This document shows, piece by piece, positions 1 through 9,063 of a DNA stretch of 64,000 bases. Below the pieces are notes generated by a model, which was not told where the DNA came from, searched no databases, and worked only from the letters and a program-made list of their open reading frames with translations. How positions within the stretch are numbered: the stretch's first letter is position 1; every line of letters begins with the position of its first letter. Both the position numbers and the translations under genes were made by a program. Origin of the DNA: Nocardia gamkensis NBRC 108242. GTDB taxonomy: Bacteria; Actinomycetota; Actinomycetes; Mycobacteriales; Mycobacteriaceae. The DNA lies in assembly GCF_001612985.1 (NCBI RefSeq), contig NZ_BDBM01000029.1:1-64000 (forward strand), read 5' to 3'.

Positions 1-97
1 TTCGGTGCACTGCCACGGTCGGAAAGAAGCGCACGCGTCCGGACGGACACCGGCTGGAATCTCACCGCGATCCCGCCCGATACCGCGAGTAGGACCG

Positions 98-1270
98 TCA
101 GGACGCCCGCGCGGCGTTGTTGGACGGCGGCTTGACCACGCCGACAAGCGATCCCGCGTTCATGGAATAGCTGTTGGATTTCAGTTGATCGCTGGAATTG
201 CCTTCGATGGTGGTGATCCGGCCGGTTCGCGGATCCACGGACTCCACGATTCCCACATGGTCGGGGGTGCCGTCACCTTCCCAGTCGAAGATGATCATGT
301 CCCCCTTCTGGGCATTCGAGATATTCGAAGCCAACCCCATGTGCTTGGCGTCGTTCCAGATGGACGGCACATAGTTCTTGTTGGTCCAGTCGACGTTGTA
401 ACCGGCCTGATCCCACGTCCAAGTGGAGAAGGCCGCGCACCACGCGTCGTTGATGTTGTACGGGGCCTTGTAGAGCTTGCCGTCCGGGCCGCGGAACATG
501 GGGACGTTGTTGCCTCCGCTTTCGGAGACACCGAGCGCCAGTTGCTCTCGTGCCTTCGCGACGATGTCGTCCGGAGTTCCCGTACCTCGGGTCCAGGTGG
601 CGTTGCTCGCGGTCGGCGCCCACGGAGACCGGGACCCGACATCCGGCGCGTTGCCATAGGGGTTGCGCGGGAGGTCGGGAATCATCTTGTAGATATCGCC
701 CGCGTCCCTCTGCATACCGCTGTCCGCGTCCTCGATCGTGTCGTGCACACGGTCCACGCCCTCCAAGATCAGCTGTAACAGCCGATTCTCCTCGGCGGCG
801 GTCAGGTGCAAGTTCCCATCGGGCAGACGGGTCAGCTGGTGCTCGCCTGGTTCGCGACTCAACTCGGTCTTGAGCCCGGCCACAATCCCTTTGACATCCT
901 GGAACGCTTTGTTGGAGGTGTCGAAGCTCGCGATGGCGCTTTCGTTCACACCGTCGTTCTGCGCTTGCAGTTGTGACGTTTTGTCCCGGAACGCACCGCG
1001 CTTGTCGTCGTAGTTGTCGACCAGCACCGACGATCCGGGATCGAGCGTCTGGGCGCCATCCTTGGTGAGCTTGCGGCCGTCGGCGCTCAGCAGCTTCTTA
1101 TCCGCCAGCCAAGCGATCATGTCCGGCTGCCCACCGTCCCACCCGGACGCGAACAGCACGACCGCGTTCTGCATGTACACACTGGCCGCGTCGACAACCG
1201 CATTGAGACCATCGCTGGCATAGGCGGGATGTGGAAGGTCTTCGAGATCTATGTCACTCAGAGTAGTCAT
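98..1270 (-). CDS. CHAP-domain peptidoglycan amidase-like protein, possible type VII effector
   Basis: 390 aa. The C-terminal part (about residues 255-380) is a CHAP/NlpC-like cysteine peptidase fold: Cys278 in WCAAF, His338 in DHVGIVE and Asn358 in IEGNS form the expected triad. Such domains cut peptide bonds in peptidoglycan. The first 220 residues are mostly helical with no signal peptide or membrane segment, a layout known from type VII (ESX) secreted effectors; the secretion route is inference. The ATG at 1270 is chosen because GGAGGG lies 8 bases upstream; a longer reading frame exists upstream but has no such site. It stands alone, upstream of and on the same strand as nothing obviously related. 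Confidence 0.8.
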   Translation of the reverse strand: MTTLSDIDLEDLPHPAYASDGLNAVVDAASVYMQNAVVLFASGWDGGQPDMIAWLADKKLLSADGRKLTKDGAQTLDPGSSVLVDNYDDKRGAFRDKTSQLQAQNDGVNESAIASFDTSNKAFQDVKGIVAGLKTELSREPGEHQLTRLPDGNLHLTAAEENRLLQLILEGVDRVHDTIEDADSGMQRDAGDIYKMIPDLPRNPYGNAPDVGSRSPWAPTASNATWTRGTGTPDDIVAKAREQLALGVSESGGNNVPMFRGPDGKLYKAPYNINDAWCAAFSTWTWDQAGYNVDWTNKNYVPSIWNDAKHMGLASNISNAQKGDMIIFDWEGDGTPDHVGIVESVDPRTGRITTIEGNSSDQLKSNSYSMNAGSLVGVVKPPSNNAARAS

Positions 1271-1564
1271 GCACGCCCTCCACCCGGCGCGGTCGACACG
1301 GCCGTTCTCCGCAGGCCGACAAACAGCATCCGTAACCTCACTCGGCCGAGACCGCCGGACGTTGTGGCGGCACACCCATCTCTACGGCCGAGTATCGGGC
1401 ATTCCCGGCATTGGCAACTCGCGACGCCCTCGGTGGCCGTTTCTCACGGCCGCGAGCACTCAGCTGCGTTTGGTCGCCGAGGCTCGCAGCGCCGCCACCG
1501 ACACCCAGTCGCGCGATTCGACGTGTCACCGCACGAATGTTCTGTGAACAGCGGGAAGCCCGGC

Positions 1565-2416
1565 TCAGAGAGTAAGGCGCACCATGTCCGCCGTGCGCGC
1601 CAGACCCGGGAAGGCCTGCGGAGTCGACCTCGGGTGCAGCGCGTGCACCGCGAGCCGGAACATGACCGCGCGCAACAACATCTGCGGCCACTCCGGCAGG
1701 TCCGCCCAGCGTTCGAGCAACCCGTCGTCGGCGCCACCCCAAGCCAGTGCGTCCACCACGATCACTCCGGCCGCCCAAGGCGCGGGCCGCCAGTACGGCG
1801 TGATGTCGGTGAGGCCGGGGATCTGCGGGCCCGCGAACAGCACGGTGCCGAACAGGTCGCCGTGCACCAGCTGCGGCGGGGTCTGCACCGGTTTGCGGAG
1901 GGTGGCCAGCTGACCGATCAGTTCGATGCTGCGCCGCCCGTCCGGGGACGTCGAGAGCGAAGCGCCGCCCGCGCGGAGGCTGCGCAGCGGCACCGGCTCC
2001 CAGGCGGCGCGATCGGCCGCGACGAACACGTCCACGTCCACCCACGGCACGACCGGGGGCTGCGCGAGGAAGCGCGGGCGCTCCAGATGCGCCGTCGCCT
2101 GGTGCAGGCGCAGGGACACCGAGACCACCTCGTCGTGCCGCGGCTCGGGCGCACCCTCGAGATAGGTGTCCGCGCGCCACCCGGACACCACGTAGCGGCC
2201 ATCCGTCGCCCGCACCGGACGCGCCAGCCGCAGCCCGTCCACCTTCAGCGTCTCGCGGATCTTCGCCGACCACGCCGCGCGCGCGTGATCGGCGACCGGA
2301 CTGAGCACCACGTCACCGAAGCGCCAGCCACCTTCCCAGTCGCCGATCGGAACCGGGGTCACTTCGCGCAGACCGAACGTGGCACGCACATGCTCGGGAG
2401 GTTCCACAGAAGTCAC
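1565..2416 (-). CDS. TIGR02569-type kinase-like protein
   Basis: 283 aa from a GTG. It resembles the actinobacterial family TIGR02569 (Rv3205c type), which sits next to moeZ in mycobacteria as it does here. The stretch LVHGDLFGTVLF resembles the catalytic loop of aminoglycoside-phosphotransferase/choline-kinase folds (HGDL), so an APH-like fold is likely. The usual downstream DFG-type metal motif is not clear (VVDALAW is at the place), so activity is uncertain. No substrate is known. It lies 55 bp downstream of moeZ on the same strand and may be co-transcribed. Confidence 0.75.
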   Translation of the reverse strand: MTSVEPPEHVRATFGLREVTPVPIGDWEGGWRFGDVVLSPVADHARAAWSAKIRETLKVDGLRLARPVRATDGRYVVSGWRADTYLEGAPEPRHDEVVSVSLRLHQATAHLERPRFLAQPPVVPWVDVDVFVAADRAAWEPVPLRSLRAGGASLSTSPDGRRSIELIGQLATLRKPVQTPPQLVHGDLFGTVLFAGPQIPGLTDITPYWRPAPWAAGVIVVDALAWGGADDGLLERWADLPEWPQMLLRAVMFRLAVHALHPRSTPQAFPGLARTADMVRLTL

Positions 2417-2471
2417 GGCCGTACGGTACGTCGTGTCTGATTTGGCGCGCCTTCGGCGCGCCGTGTTCGCC

Positions 2472-3656
2472 TCAGTACACCGGCAGCGACTTGTCCACCT
2501 GGTTGGCCCAGGCGATCACGCCGCCCTGCAAGTGGGTGGCGTCGGAGAAGCCCGCGCGTTTGAGCGCGGCCAAAGCCTCGGCGGAGCGCACGCCCGTCTT
2601 GCAGTGCAGCACGATCGGACGGTTCTGCGGCAGCTCGGCCAAGGCCTCGCCGGACAGGATGCGGTCCTTCGGGATCAGCCTGGCGCTTTCGATGTGCACG
2701 ATGTCCCACTCGACCGGCTCGCGCACGTCGATCAGCTCGATCGGCTTGCCCGATGCCAGCAGTTCCTCGAGTTCGCGGGCGGTGATGGTGGACCCGGCCG
2801 CGGCCGCCTGGCCCTCGTCGGACACCACGCCACAGAACGCCTCGTAGTCGATCAGCTCGGTGATCGGCTGACGCTCCGGGTCACGGCGCAGCTTGATGGT
2901 CCGGTAGTTCATGTCCAGTGCGTCGTACACCATCAGCCGGCCGAGCAGCGGCTCGCCGATGCCGGTGATCAGCTTGATGGCCTCGGTCACCATCACCGAA
3001 CCGATGGACGCGCACAGCACGCCGAGCACGCCGCCCTCGGCGCAGGACGGAACCATGCCGGGCGGCGGGGCCTCCGGGTACAGATCGCGGTAGTTGATGC
3101 CGCGCCCGTCCGGCGCGTCCTCCCAGAACACCGAGACCTGGCCCTCGAAGCGATAGATCGAGCCCCAGACATACGGCTTGCCCGCCAGCACCGCGGCATC
3201 GTTCACCAGGTAGCGGGTGGCGAAGTTGTCGGTGCCGTCGACGATCAGGTCGTACTCGCGGAACAGCTCGATCGCGTTCTCCGGTTCCAGCCGGATCTTG
3301 TGCAACCGGACGTCGATGCCGGAGTTGATCTCCAGGATCGAATCACGCGCGCTGTCGGCCTTGGGGCGGCCGATATCGGATTCGCCGTGGATGATCTGCC
3401 GTTGCAGGTTCGAGGCGTCGACCTCGTCGAATTCGACGATGCCGAGCGTGCCGACACCCGCGGCGGCCAGGTAGAGCAGGGCGGGCGAGCCGAGACCACC
3501 CGCGCCGATCACCAGCACCTTGGCGTTCTTCAGACGTTTCTGCCCGTCCACGCCGAGATCGGGGATGATCAGGTGTCGGCTGTAGCGGGCTACCTCATCC
3601 CTGGTCAGCTCCGCGGCCGGCTCGACAAGTGGCGGCAGGGACTTGGGTGATGACAC
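2472..3656 (-). CDS. moeZ: Adenylyltransferase/sulfurtransferase MoeZ
   Basis: 394 aa. The N-terminal ThiF/MoeB-type E1 domain (about 1-265) has the nucleotide loop VIGAGGLGSP. The C-terminal rhodanese domain (about 290-390) has the active-site loop CKTGVRS with its persulfide Cys. In actinomycetes MoeZ adenylates and then thiocarboxylates small sulfur carriers such as CysO and MoaD2, feeding cysteine and molybdopterin synthesis. The start is the GTG at 3656: GAGGAG lies 8 bases upstream and the length fits the family (about 390 aa). The reading frame stays open further upstream but without homology or a ribosome site. A 698-bp non-coding stretch with repeats separates it from the upstream gene. 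Confidence 0.95.
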   Translation of the reverse strand: MSSPKSLPPLVEPAAELTRDEVARYSRHLIIPDLGVDGQKRLKNAKVLVIGAGGLGSPALLYLAAAGVGTLGIVEFDEVDASNLQRQIIHGESDIGRPKADSARDSILEINSGIDVRLHKIRLEPENAIELFREYDLIVDGTDNFATRYLVNDAAVLAGKPYVWGSIYRFEGQVSVFWEDAPDGRGINYRDLYPEAPPPGMVPSCAEGGVLGVLCASIGSVMVTEAIKLITGIGEPLLGRLMVYDALDMNYRTIKLRRDPERQPITELIDYEAFCGVVSDEGQAAAAGSTITARELEELLASGKPIELIDVREPVEWDIVHIESARLIPKDRILSGEALAELPQNRPIVLHCKTGVRSAEALAALKRAGFSDATHLQGGVIAWANQVDKSLPVY

Positions 3657-3840
3657 GTCCAGGACTCCTCGAATCGCTTGGCCGATCGCTGCGGCGGTGT
3701 GACGCCCGTGTCGGGCTGGCTCAACTGTGCAACACCGGCGACCGGACCGTTCTTCCCGCCCATCGTTCCGTATACCCAGCGCGCCGCGACAACCACCCTC
3801 TCGGTGCGACGAACGCCGCCCTCCCATGCCGACGGTGTCG

Positions 3841-3905
3841 GGCCGGCCTCGAGTTTCGAGCGAAGCGGAGACCCAGTATCCGCCATTCGCGGCCCGGCGT
3901 GCACG
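3841..3905 (+). repeat. Degenerate copy of the intergenic hairpin repeat
   Basis: Carries the leader part of the repeat family (TTTCGAGCGAAGCG, then a version of CCGCCATTCGCGGCCCGG), but the two hairpin arms that follow in intact copies are eroded. It lies in the 698-bp gap between moeZ and the DUF3152 gene. The stretch 3657-3840 between it and moeZ holds nothing else that I recognise. Confidence 0.55.
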
Positions 3906-4003
3906 CCCGAGTGACTCGCCGCACCCGCGACGAAAAGCACCCGGCCACCAACGACGGCGAAACCCAGATCATGCGATCACCGCCCTACGAGCCCACGAAC
4001 CGA

Positions 4004-4188
4004 ACTCCCGGTTCCGAGCGAAGCGAGACCGAGCAATCCGCCGTTCGCGGCCCGGCTCGCGTTTGCCGCGGCCGCCGCGTACGCACCGAAGGAGCGGCAG
4101 TCGAGCCGTGCCCACAATCGACAATCGGCCATACAACCCGTGCACCGAGCTGGCAAGCTCCGATGCCAACGTGCCCAGCGCTCCCCCA
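4004..4188 (+). repeat. Half copy of the intergenic hairpin repeat plus spacer
   Basis: Leader motif, outer arm GTTCGCGGCCC and left inner arm are present, but the right arm is replaced by unrelated sequence ending GCAGTCGAGCCGTGCC. About 100 bp of spacer follow, running into the complete copy at 4189. The whole block 4004-4341 recurs almost identically at 26339-26669, so half copy, spacer and complete copy were duplicated as one unit. Confidence 0.8.
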
Positions 4189-4341
4189 CTCCCGGTTTCG
4201 AGCGAAGCGAGACCGAGCATCCGCCGTTCGCGACCCGGCTCGCGTTTGCGCGGCCGCCGCGTACGCGACGAAGGAGCAAGCGGCGGCCGCGCAAACGCGA
4301 GCCACAAAGGGGCCGCGAACACGCCGCGACGAAGTCGCGGC
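4189..4341 (+). repeat. Complete intergenic hairpin repeat, copy A
   Basis: Order: leader CGGTTTCGAGCGAAGCGAG; outer arm near 4226-4236 (one mismatch in this copy); left inner arm 4237-4260; 19-nt loop 4261-4279 containing GCGACGAAGG; right inner arm 4280-4303, a perfect 24-bp pair with the left; outer arm GGGGCCGCGAAC; then a small hairpin GCCGCGAC-GAA-GTCGCGGC at 4323-4341. It ends 13 nt from the stop codon of the DUF3152 gene on the other strand. No T-run follows on either strand, so a simple intrinsic terminator is unlikely. Confidence 0.9.
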
Positions 4342-4354
4342 AAATCGAACACAG

Positions 4355-5650
4355 CTATCCCCGAGGGTAGGGCCAGGGGTTGAAGCGGCAGTGCTTGCCG
4401 TCCATCGGGACCACGCCGTGCGGATCGAGGGAGGCGATGTCGTCGTTCTTGGTGCCGAAGGTCTGCTGCATCATCACCGGAGCCAGCCCACCGTCGGTCT
4501 CGCACGGCTGGTGCTGGTGGTAGCCGATGGCGTGGCCGACCTCGTGGTTGATCAGGTATTGCCGGTAGGACCCGATGTCGCCTTCGAAGGCGAGCGCGCC
4601 GCGCACCCAGCGGACGTCCGACAGCACCACGCGGCGGTCGTCGGCGTTGTAGCAGGAGGTATCGATCGGGATGTCGAAGCCGCATTCCTTGCGGCTGGAT
4701 CCCCGGGAGGTGAGCGAGACGCGGAAGTCGGCGTCACCCTGATCGACCCGGCGGAACGCGAACTTGGGGTCGTGCACCCAGCTCTTCGGATTGGCCAGGG
4801 TGGAATCGACCATCTTGGCGACGGCCTCGTCACCGCCCAAACCGGAGGTGTCCACGCCGTTCTCGATCTCCACGGTGTAGCGGAAGACGGTGGTGGTTCC
4901 GGTGCCGACCTGGGCGGTGGTGCCGGGCACCACGTGCCAGTCGCCCACGCCGGTCTCGGCGAACGCGCCGCCCTCTGGCAGTGCCCCGGCGGGTAGATCG
5001 GTGGAGAAGTGCCCGTCGCCCGGCGGGGCGCCGATGATGCCCGCGATGGCGGTGGCAGTACTGAGGCGCCCGAGCCCCGGATCCGAGCCCGCGATGCTGT
5101 CCGGGTCGGCGGCGCGGATCGCGTCTACCACGACCAGGACGGTGATCACGACCAGAACGGGCAACGCGTACGCCCGCCAGCCATAGGTCGAGACGAATCT
5201 GCCGAGCGCGCTCTGCTTCTTGGCGTCGCGCTCGGGTCGGCCGCGGTCCCTGCCGTCGTCGGGGGAAGTGGGATCCCAGCGGGCGCGCAGCGGCTGATGG
5301 GATCGTTCGGCCTTGTGCGAGTAGAGACCAAGCGGGTCGTAGACCTCGACGGCGTCTCGATCGGGCGGCTCCGGATCGGGCTGCGACACAACGGGTTCGG
5401 GCGGTTCGCGGCGCTTGCGCTCTTTCTTCCCGCGACCGGGTGACCCGCCGCCTGCCCCCGACCGCTCGGCCGCGCCGGTTCGAGCCGCACCATCGGATCG
5501 CGCCTCTGGCCAGGTTCTCGCCATGTGGTCCGACCCTACGGAACCGGACGCGCCGGAGCCAGCCGGGCGGCGCGCACCGCGCCGTCCGGCGGGGGGTCTC
5601 TCCGGTCGGTCGGTCACGTTCACCAGCGTCTCACAGCGGCGAATCCCCAC
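4355..5650 (-). CDS. DUF3152 membrane-anchored zinc metalloprotease-like protein
   Basis: Up to 431 aa. The N-terminal half (about 1-150) is basic and Pro/Arg-rich. One membrane helix follows near residue 160 (ALPVLVVITVLVVVDAI), then an outer DUF3152 domain with the zinc-protease signature HEVGHAIGYHQH, a metzincin-like HExxHxxGxxH variant. Four Cys in the outer domain probably form disulfides. It is the Rv3207c-type neighbour of moeZ; the substrate is unknown. The start is unsure: ATG at 5650, GTG codons near 5617-5623 or ATG near 5524 are all possible and none has a strong ribosome site. Confidence 0.85.
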   Translation of the reverse strand: MGIRRCETLVNVTDRPERPPAGRRGARRPAGSGASGSVGSDHMARTWPEARSDGAARTGAAERSGAGGGSPGRGKKERKRREPPEPVVSQPDPEPPDRDAVEVYDPLGLYSHKAERSHQPLRARWDPTSPDDGRDRGRPERDAKKQSALGRFVSTYGWRAYALPVLVVITVLVVVDAIRAADPDSIAGSDPGLGRLSTATAIAGIIGAPPGDGHFSTDLPAGALPEGGAFAETGVGDWHVVPGTTAQVGTGTTTVFRYTVEIENGVDTSGLGGDEAVAKMVDSTLANPKSWVHDPKFAFRRVDQGDADFRVSLTSRGSSRKECGFDIPIDTSCYNADDRRVVLSDVRWVRGALAFEGDIGSYRQYLINHEVGHAIGYHQHQPCETDGGLAPVMMQQTFGTKNDDIASLDPHGVVPMDGKHCRFNPWPYPRG

Positions 5651-5805
5651 TCACGGGCACACCTCGCGGCCCGGTCGGTGCGAGAATCCTTTCCGGGTGG
5701 CACCAGTTGCCCGGCCCCGATCCGCGGGCGGGCGACAACCGGGTATCGTTCATGAGATAACCCGGTGCACACCCCTTTGCCGGGGAATCGACTGGGAGAG
5801 CCGAA

Positions 5806-6471
5806 ATGACTGACCTCGTGGACCGGATGACGTCCCGTAGATCGTCGTCCGAGGCCATGGCACCCGCCAAACGCGGTACCCGGCTTCCGCGCGACGAGCG
5901 ACGTCAACAGCTACTCGCGGCGGCAAGCGAAGTCTTCGTGCAGCGCGGGTACCACGCCGCGGGCATGGACGAGATCTCGCAGTGCGCCGGAGTGAGCAAA
6001 CCGGTGCTGTACCAGCACTTCAGCAGCAAGCTGGAGCTCTATCTCGCGGTGCTGCAGAACTACGTGGACATGCTGGTGTCCAGCGTCCGCCAAGCGCTGC
6101 GCTCCACCACCAGCAACAAGCAGCGTGTGCGTGCCGCGGTGCAGGCGTACTTCGACTTCGTGGACAACGAGATGCAGGGCTTCCGACTGGTCTTCGAGTC
6201 CGACCTGACCAGCGAGCCGCAGGTGCAGCGCCGGGTCGAGCAGGCCACCGAGGCCTGCGTGGACGCGGTCTTCGACCTGGTCGCGCACGACTCGGGCCTG
6301 GACCCCTACCGTGCCCGCATCCTGGCCGTCGGCTTGGTCGGCGCGAGCCAGTTCACCGCGCGGTACTGGCTGGAGGCCGATCGGCCGATTCCGAAGGAGG
6401 AGGCGGTCGATACCACCGTCTCGCTCGCGTGGGGCGGCCTGAAGCACGTGCCGCTGCACCCGATCGACTGA
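5806..6471 (+). CDS. TetR-family transcriptional regulator (Rv3208 type)
   Basis: 221 aa. The helix-turn-helix lies in about residues 45-75 (MDEISQCAGVSKPVLYQHFSS) and is followed by an all-helical ligand-binding domain ending in WGGLKHVPLHPID. GGGAGAG lies 6 bases before the ATG. It is divergent from the DUF3152 gene and matches Rv3208 in position. The ligand and targets are unknown. Confidence 0.9.
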   Translation: MTDLVDRMTSRRSSSEAMAPAKRGTRLPRDERRQQLLAAASEVFVQRGYHAAGMDEISQCAGVSKPVLYQHFSSKLELYLAVLQNYVDMLVSSVRQALRSTTSNKQRVRAAVQAYFDFVDNEMQGFRLVFESDLTSEPQVQRRVEQATEACVDAVFDLVAHDSGLDPYRARILAVGLVGASQFTARYWLEADRPIPKEEAVDTTVSLAWGGLKHVPLHPID

Positions 6472-6489
6472 GCGGTCACGACGACGAAC

Positions 6490-6526
6490 GAGCCCCTGTC
6501 CCCGGAGTTGTCGGGGGCAGGGGCTC
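6490..6526. terminator. Terminator hairpin between convergent genes
   Basis: Stem of 15 pairs, GAGCCCCTG and CAGGGGCTC outside and CCCCG/CGGGG inside, with a 7-nt loop. It lies 19 bp after the TetR stop and 25 bp before the DUF3107 stop on the other strand, so it can serve both genes. A weak T-rich tract (GATTGCTT) follows on the plus strand. Confidence 0.75.
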
Positions 6527-6551
6527 GATTGCTTATGGGCCGGACCGGGAA

Positions 6552-6782
6552 TCAGACCGCGGCGAAACCGACGCGGCCGCCGGTGGTGGAACCGATCTCG
6601 ACGTAGGCGACCTTCGACGCCTGGATCAGGAACTTGCGGCCCTTCTCGTCGGAGAGCGACAAGACGCCACCGTCGCCGCCGCCGAACGCACCGGACACCA
6701 GCGCCTCGACCTCGTCCTGGGTCTGCGCGCTGTTGATCACCAGCTCGCGCGGGCTATCCGAAATACCGATCTTGACCTCCAC
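6552..6782 (-). CDS. DUF3107 family protein (TB9.4 type)
   Basis: 76 aa. Small actinobacterial DUF3107 protein of the 9.4-kDa antigen kind, starting MEVKIGISDSPREL. It has no signal peptide or membrane segment and its function is unknown. The GTG at 6782 is chosen because GGAGG lies 8 bases upstream; the frame continues further but with no ribosome site. It faces the TetR gene across a shared terminator, as in mycobacteria. Confidence 0.9.
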   Translation of the reverse strand: MEVKIGISDSPRELVINSAQTQDEVEALVSGAFGGGDGGVLSLSDEKGRKFLIQASKVAYVEIGSTTGGRVGFAAV

Positions 6783-6848
6783 GGCCAACCTCCGAACCTG
6801 AGAGTCCTGTGCTGTCGAGTCCAGGCTAGTGGGGGCCGCCGACGACAT

Positions 6849-7387
6849 TCACTTCGGCTCGATGAGCTGGATCTCCAATTCGATCTTGACGGTGTCGCCG
6901 AGCATGCCGGGCAGGGGGCCGCCGACGCCGAAGTCGGTGCGCTTGATGGCGCCGGTGGCGGAGAAGCCCGCGTGCCGGTCGCCGGTCGGGCCGAAGTCCT
7001 GCACGCCGCCCCACTCGACCTCCAGGGTGACCGGCTTGGTGATCGTGCCGAGCGTGGCCTCGCCCTCGACCTCGAAGGTCTCGGCGACGACCACCGGCCG
7101 GGTGGCGCGGAAGGTCAGCGTGGGGCGGTTGGCGACGTCGAGGAAGTCGGCGGTGCGGATGTGGGCGTCGCGGTCGGCGTTGCCGGTGTCGAAGGAGTCC
7201 AGGTGGATCGTCGCGCCGATGGTGGCCGCGCCAGATTCGTCGACCACGAATTCGGTCTCGAACCGGGTGAATCCGCCACGCACCTTGGAGATGCCGAGAT
7301 GACGAATGGTGAAGGCGACCGAGGAGTGCGCGGTGTCGAGTGCCCACGAACCGGTTTTCAACGCGGTGGATTCCGAGGTAGATGTCA
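6849..7387 (-). CDS. YceI-like lipid-binding family protein
   Basis: 179 aa. YceI beta-barrel fold with the opening WALDTAHSSVAFTIRH and internal motifs ADFLDVANRP and FGVGGPLPGMLGDTVKIE. Family members bind isoprenoid or other amphipathic molecules. Unlike proteobacterial YceI there is no signal peptide, so it is probably cytoplasmic. The start is odd: GGAGG sits only one base before the ATG, too near for normal use, so a TTG nine codons downstream is an alternative. It is divergent from the next regulator gene. Confidence 0.85.
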
Positions 7388-7481
7388 TACCTCCGACAAT
7401 GAACGGACCGCGGTCCGCTAGCCAGACCGCCGTTATCCTGGACCTGACAGGGCGCGGATAACCGTCCTCGGACCGGGCACG

Positions 7482-8327
7482 ATGGGACACATGGCTCGAA
7501 ACGGATTCGCGGAATTCCTCATCGCGCGTCGCGCCGAATTGCGGCCGTCGGACGTCGGCATGCCCGAGGGCGGACGCCGCCGGACCCCTGGCCTGCGTCG
7601 CGAAGAGGTCGCCATCCGAGCGGGGGTGAGCGCCGACTACCTGGCCCGGCTGGAGCAGGGACGCGACACCAACCCGTCGGTCGCGGTGATCGACGCCCTG
7701 GCCGACGCACTGTTGCTGAGCGGCGACGAACGCCAGCACTTCGGCATGCTCGCACTCACCTCGGGCAACGAATCACGGTGCCCCGGCAACGAATCCGCCG
7801 AGGAGGAGGTGGCCCCGACGATCGAGACCATCCTGCGGGCCTTGCATCCGACGCCGGCCTTCGTGGTCGGCCGGAGGCTGAACGTGCTGAGCTGGAACCA
7901 GGCGTGGGCCGATTTCGTCGCCCCGCTGGGGCTGCTGGACGGAGCCGACCGGCCCAACCTCGCGTGGTACACCTTCGCGCATCCCGCGGCGCGACGCGTC
8001 CTGCGCAACTGGGAGCAGGCCGCCGACGCCTTCGCCGCCGCGCTCGGCCGCGCCAAACTCCACTGGCCGGGCGACAACGCACTGCTGGAGACGATCGAGG
8101 CGCTGCGCGAACTCCCGGAATTCGCGCGGCGCTGGAAACCGCATCGGGTCGGCGCCGCGGGCTCCGGGATGCTTCACCTCGACCATCCCGTGCACGGCAT
8201 GGTCGGGGTACCGTTCGAGACCCTGGCAGCCGACCGCGACCAGAGCGTCGTCGTCTGGCTGGCCGACCGGGCGAGCACACACGCGCCCGGCTTGCGGCTG
8301 GTGACCGACCGCGCGGCGAACGCGTAG
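7482..8327 (+). CDS. XRE-family regulator with MmyB-like sensor domain
   Basis: 281 aa. The N-terminal helix-turn-helix (about 38-75) reads RREEVAIRAGVSADYLARLEQGRD, a hallmark of the actinobacterial MmyB-like group. A PAS-like ligand domain follows (FVVGRRLNVLSWNQAWADF, WYTFAHPAARRVL). Such regulators commonly control a divergent oxidoreductase or transporter gene; here the divergent neighbour is the YceI gene, a plausible target. A second ATG at 7491 is also possible. Confidence 0.88.
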   Translation: MGHMARNGFAEFLIARRAELRPSDVGMPEGGRRRTPGLRREEVAIRAGVSADYLARLEQGRDTNPSVAVIDALADALLLSGDERQHFGMLALTSGNESRCPGNESAEEEVAPTIETILRALHPTPAFVVGRRLNVLSWNQAWADFVAPLGLLDGADRPNLAWYTFAHPAARRVLRNWEQAADAFAAALGRAKLHWPGDNALLETIEALRELPEFARRWKPHRVGAAGSGMLHLDHPVHGMVGVPFETLAADRDQSVVVWLADRASTHAPGLRLVTDRAANA

Positions 8328-8334
8328 CCCGCGC

Positions 8335-9036
8335 TCAGATGCCGAGTACCGCCATGCGCTCGGCGTGACTGTCCTGCATTCGCTCGATCAGGGCCGCGAT
8401 GCCGTTGAGGTCACCGGTGGCGGTGAGCACCAGGTCGGTGAGTTCGTCGCGCTGCGCCATGACGTATTGGGCCTGCGTGATCGCCTCGCCGAGCAGCCGC
8501 CTGCCCCAGAGGGTGAGCCGGTCGCGTTCGGAGCGGCTCTCGGTGACCGCGCGGCGCACCTCCTCGACCACGAACTCCGAGTGCCGGGTCTCGGCGAGCA
8601 CGTCGCGAACCACCGCGGCGACATCGGGCGTCAGCGCGCCCGCGATCTCGGTATAGAAGTCCGCAGCGATGCCGTCACCGACGTAGAACTTCACCATCGA
8701 CTCGAGCCATGTCGATGGGTCGGTGGAGGTGTGATAGTCGTCCAGCGCGCGCACGAACGGCGCCATGGCGTCGAAGACATCGGCGCCCCGCGCCGCCAGC
8801 GCGGACTCCAGCGTCTTGAAATGCTCCATCTCGGCCGCGGCCATCTTCGCCACCGCCACCTTGCCCCGCAGGGTCGGCGACAGCTTGGCCTCCTCGGCCA
8901 GCCGGTAGAACGCGGAGATCTCGCCGTAGGCGAGCACCGCGAACAGGTCGGTCACGCCGGGATGACTCGCGGGGATGAAGAGGTTTGCTGGGTCGGTCGA
9001 CGAAACACCTGACGCGGCAGGTGACTGTGCTCCCAT
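8335..9036 (-). CDS. Ferritin-like fold protein (Rv3210c/MiaE-like)
   Basis: 233 aa. Four-helix ferritin-like domain with candidate diiron ligands in GEISAFYRLAEEA, AEMEHFKTLE and ETRHSEFVVEEV. It resembles the conserved actinobacterial protein Rv3210c, often labelled tRNA hydroxylase-like; its real reaction is not known. It is convergent with the XRE gene (7 bp apart). ATG 9036 is preferred over one 21 bases upstream because GGGG precedes it closely. Confidence 0.85.
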   Translation of the reverse strand: MGAQSPAASGVSSTDPANLFIPASHPGVTDLFAVLAYGEISAFYRLAEEAKLSPTLRGKVAVAKMAAAEMEHFKTLESALAARGADVFDAMAPFVRALDDYHTSTDPSTWLESMVKFYVGDGIAADFYTEIAGALTPDVAAVVRDVLAETRHSEFVVEEVRRAVTESRSERDRLTLWGRRLLGEAITQAQYVMAQRDELTDLVLTATGDLNGIAALIERMQDSHAERMAVLGI

Positions 9037-9063
9037 GTGCCCCAGCGTAATACTCACGGCGGT

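Noticed and set aside
3657..4354. CRISPR array or tandem direct repeats in the gap after moeZ
   Set aside because: Repeats are few, irregularly spaced and strongly self-complementary, with no spacers of constant length and no cas genes.
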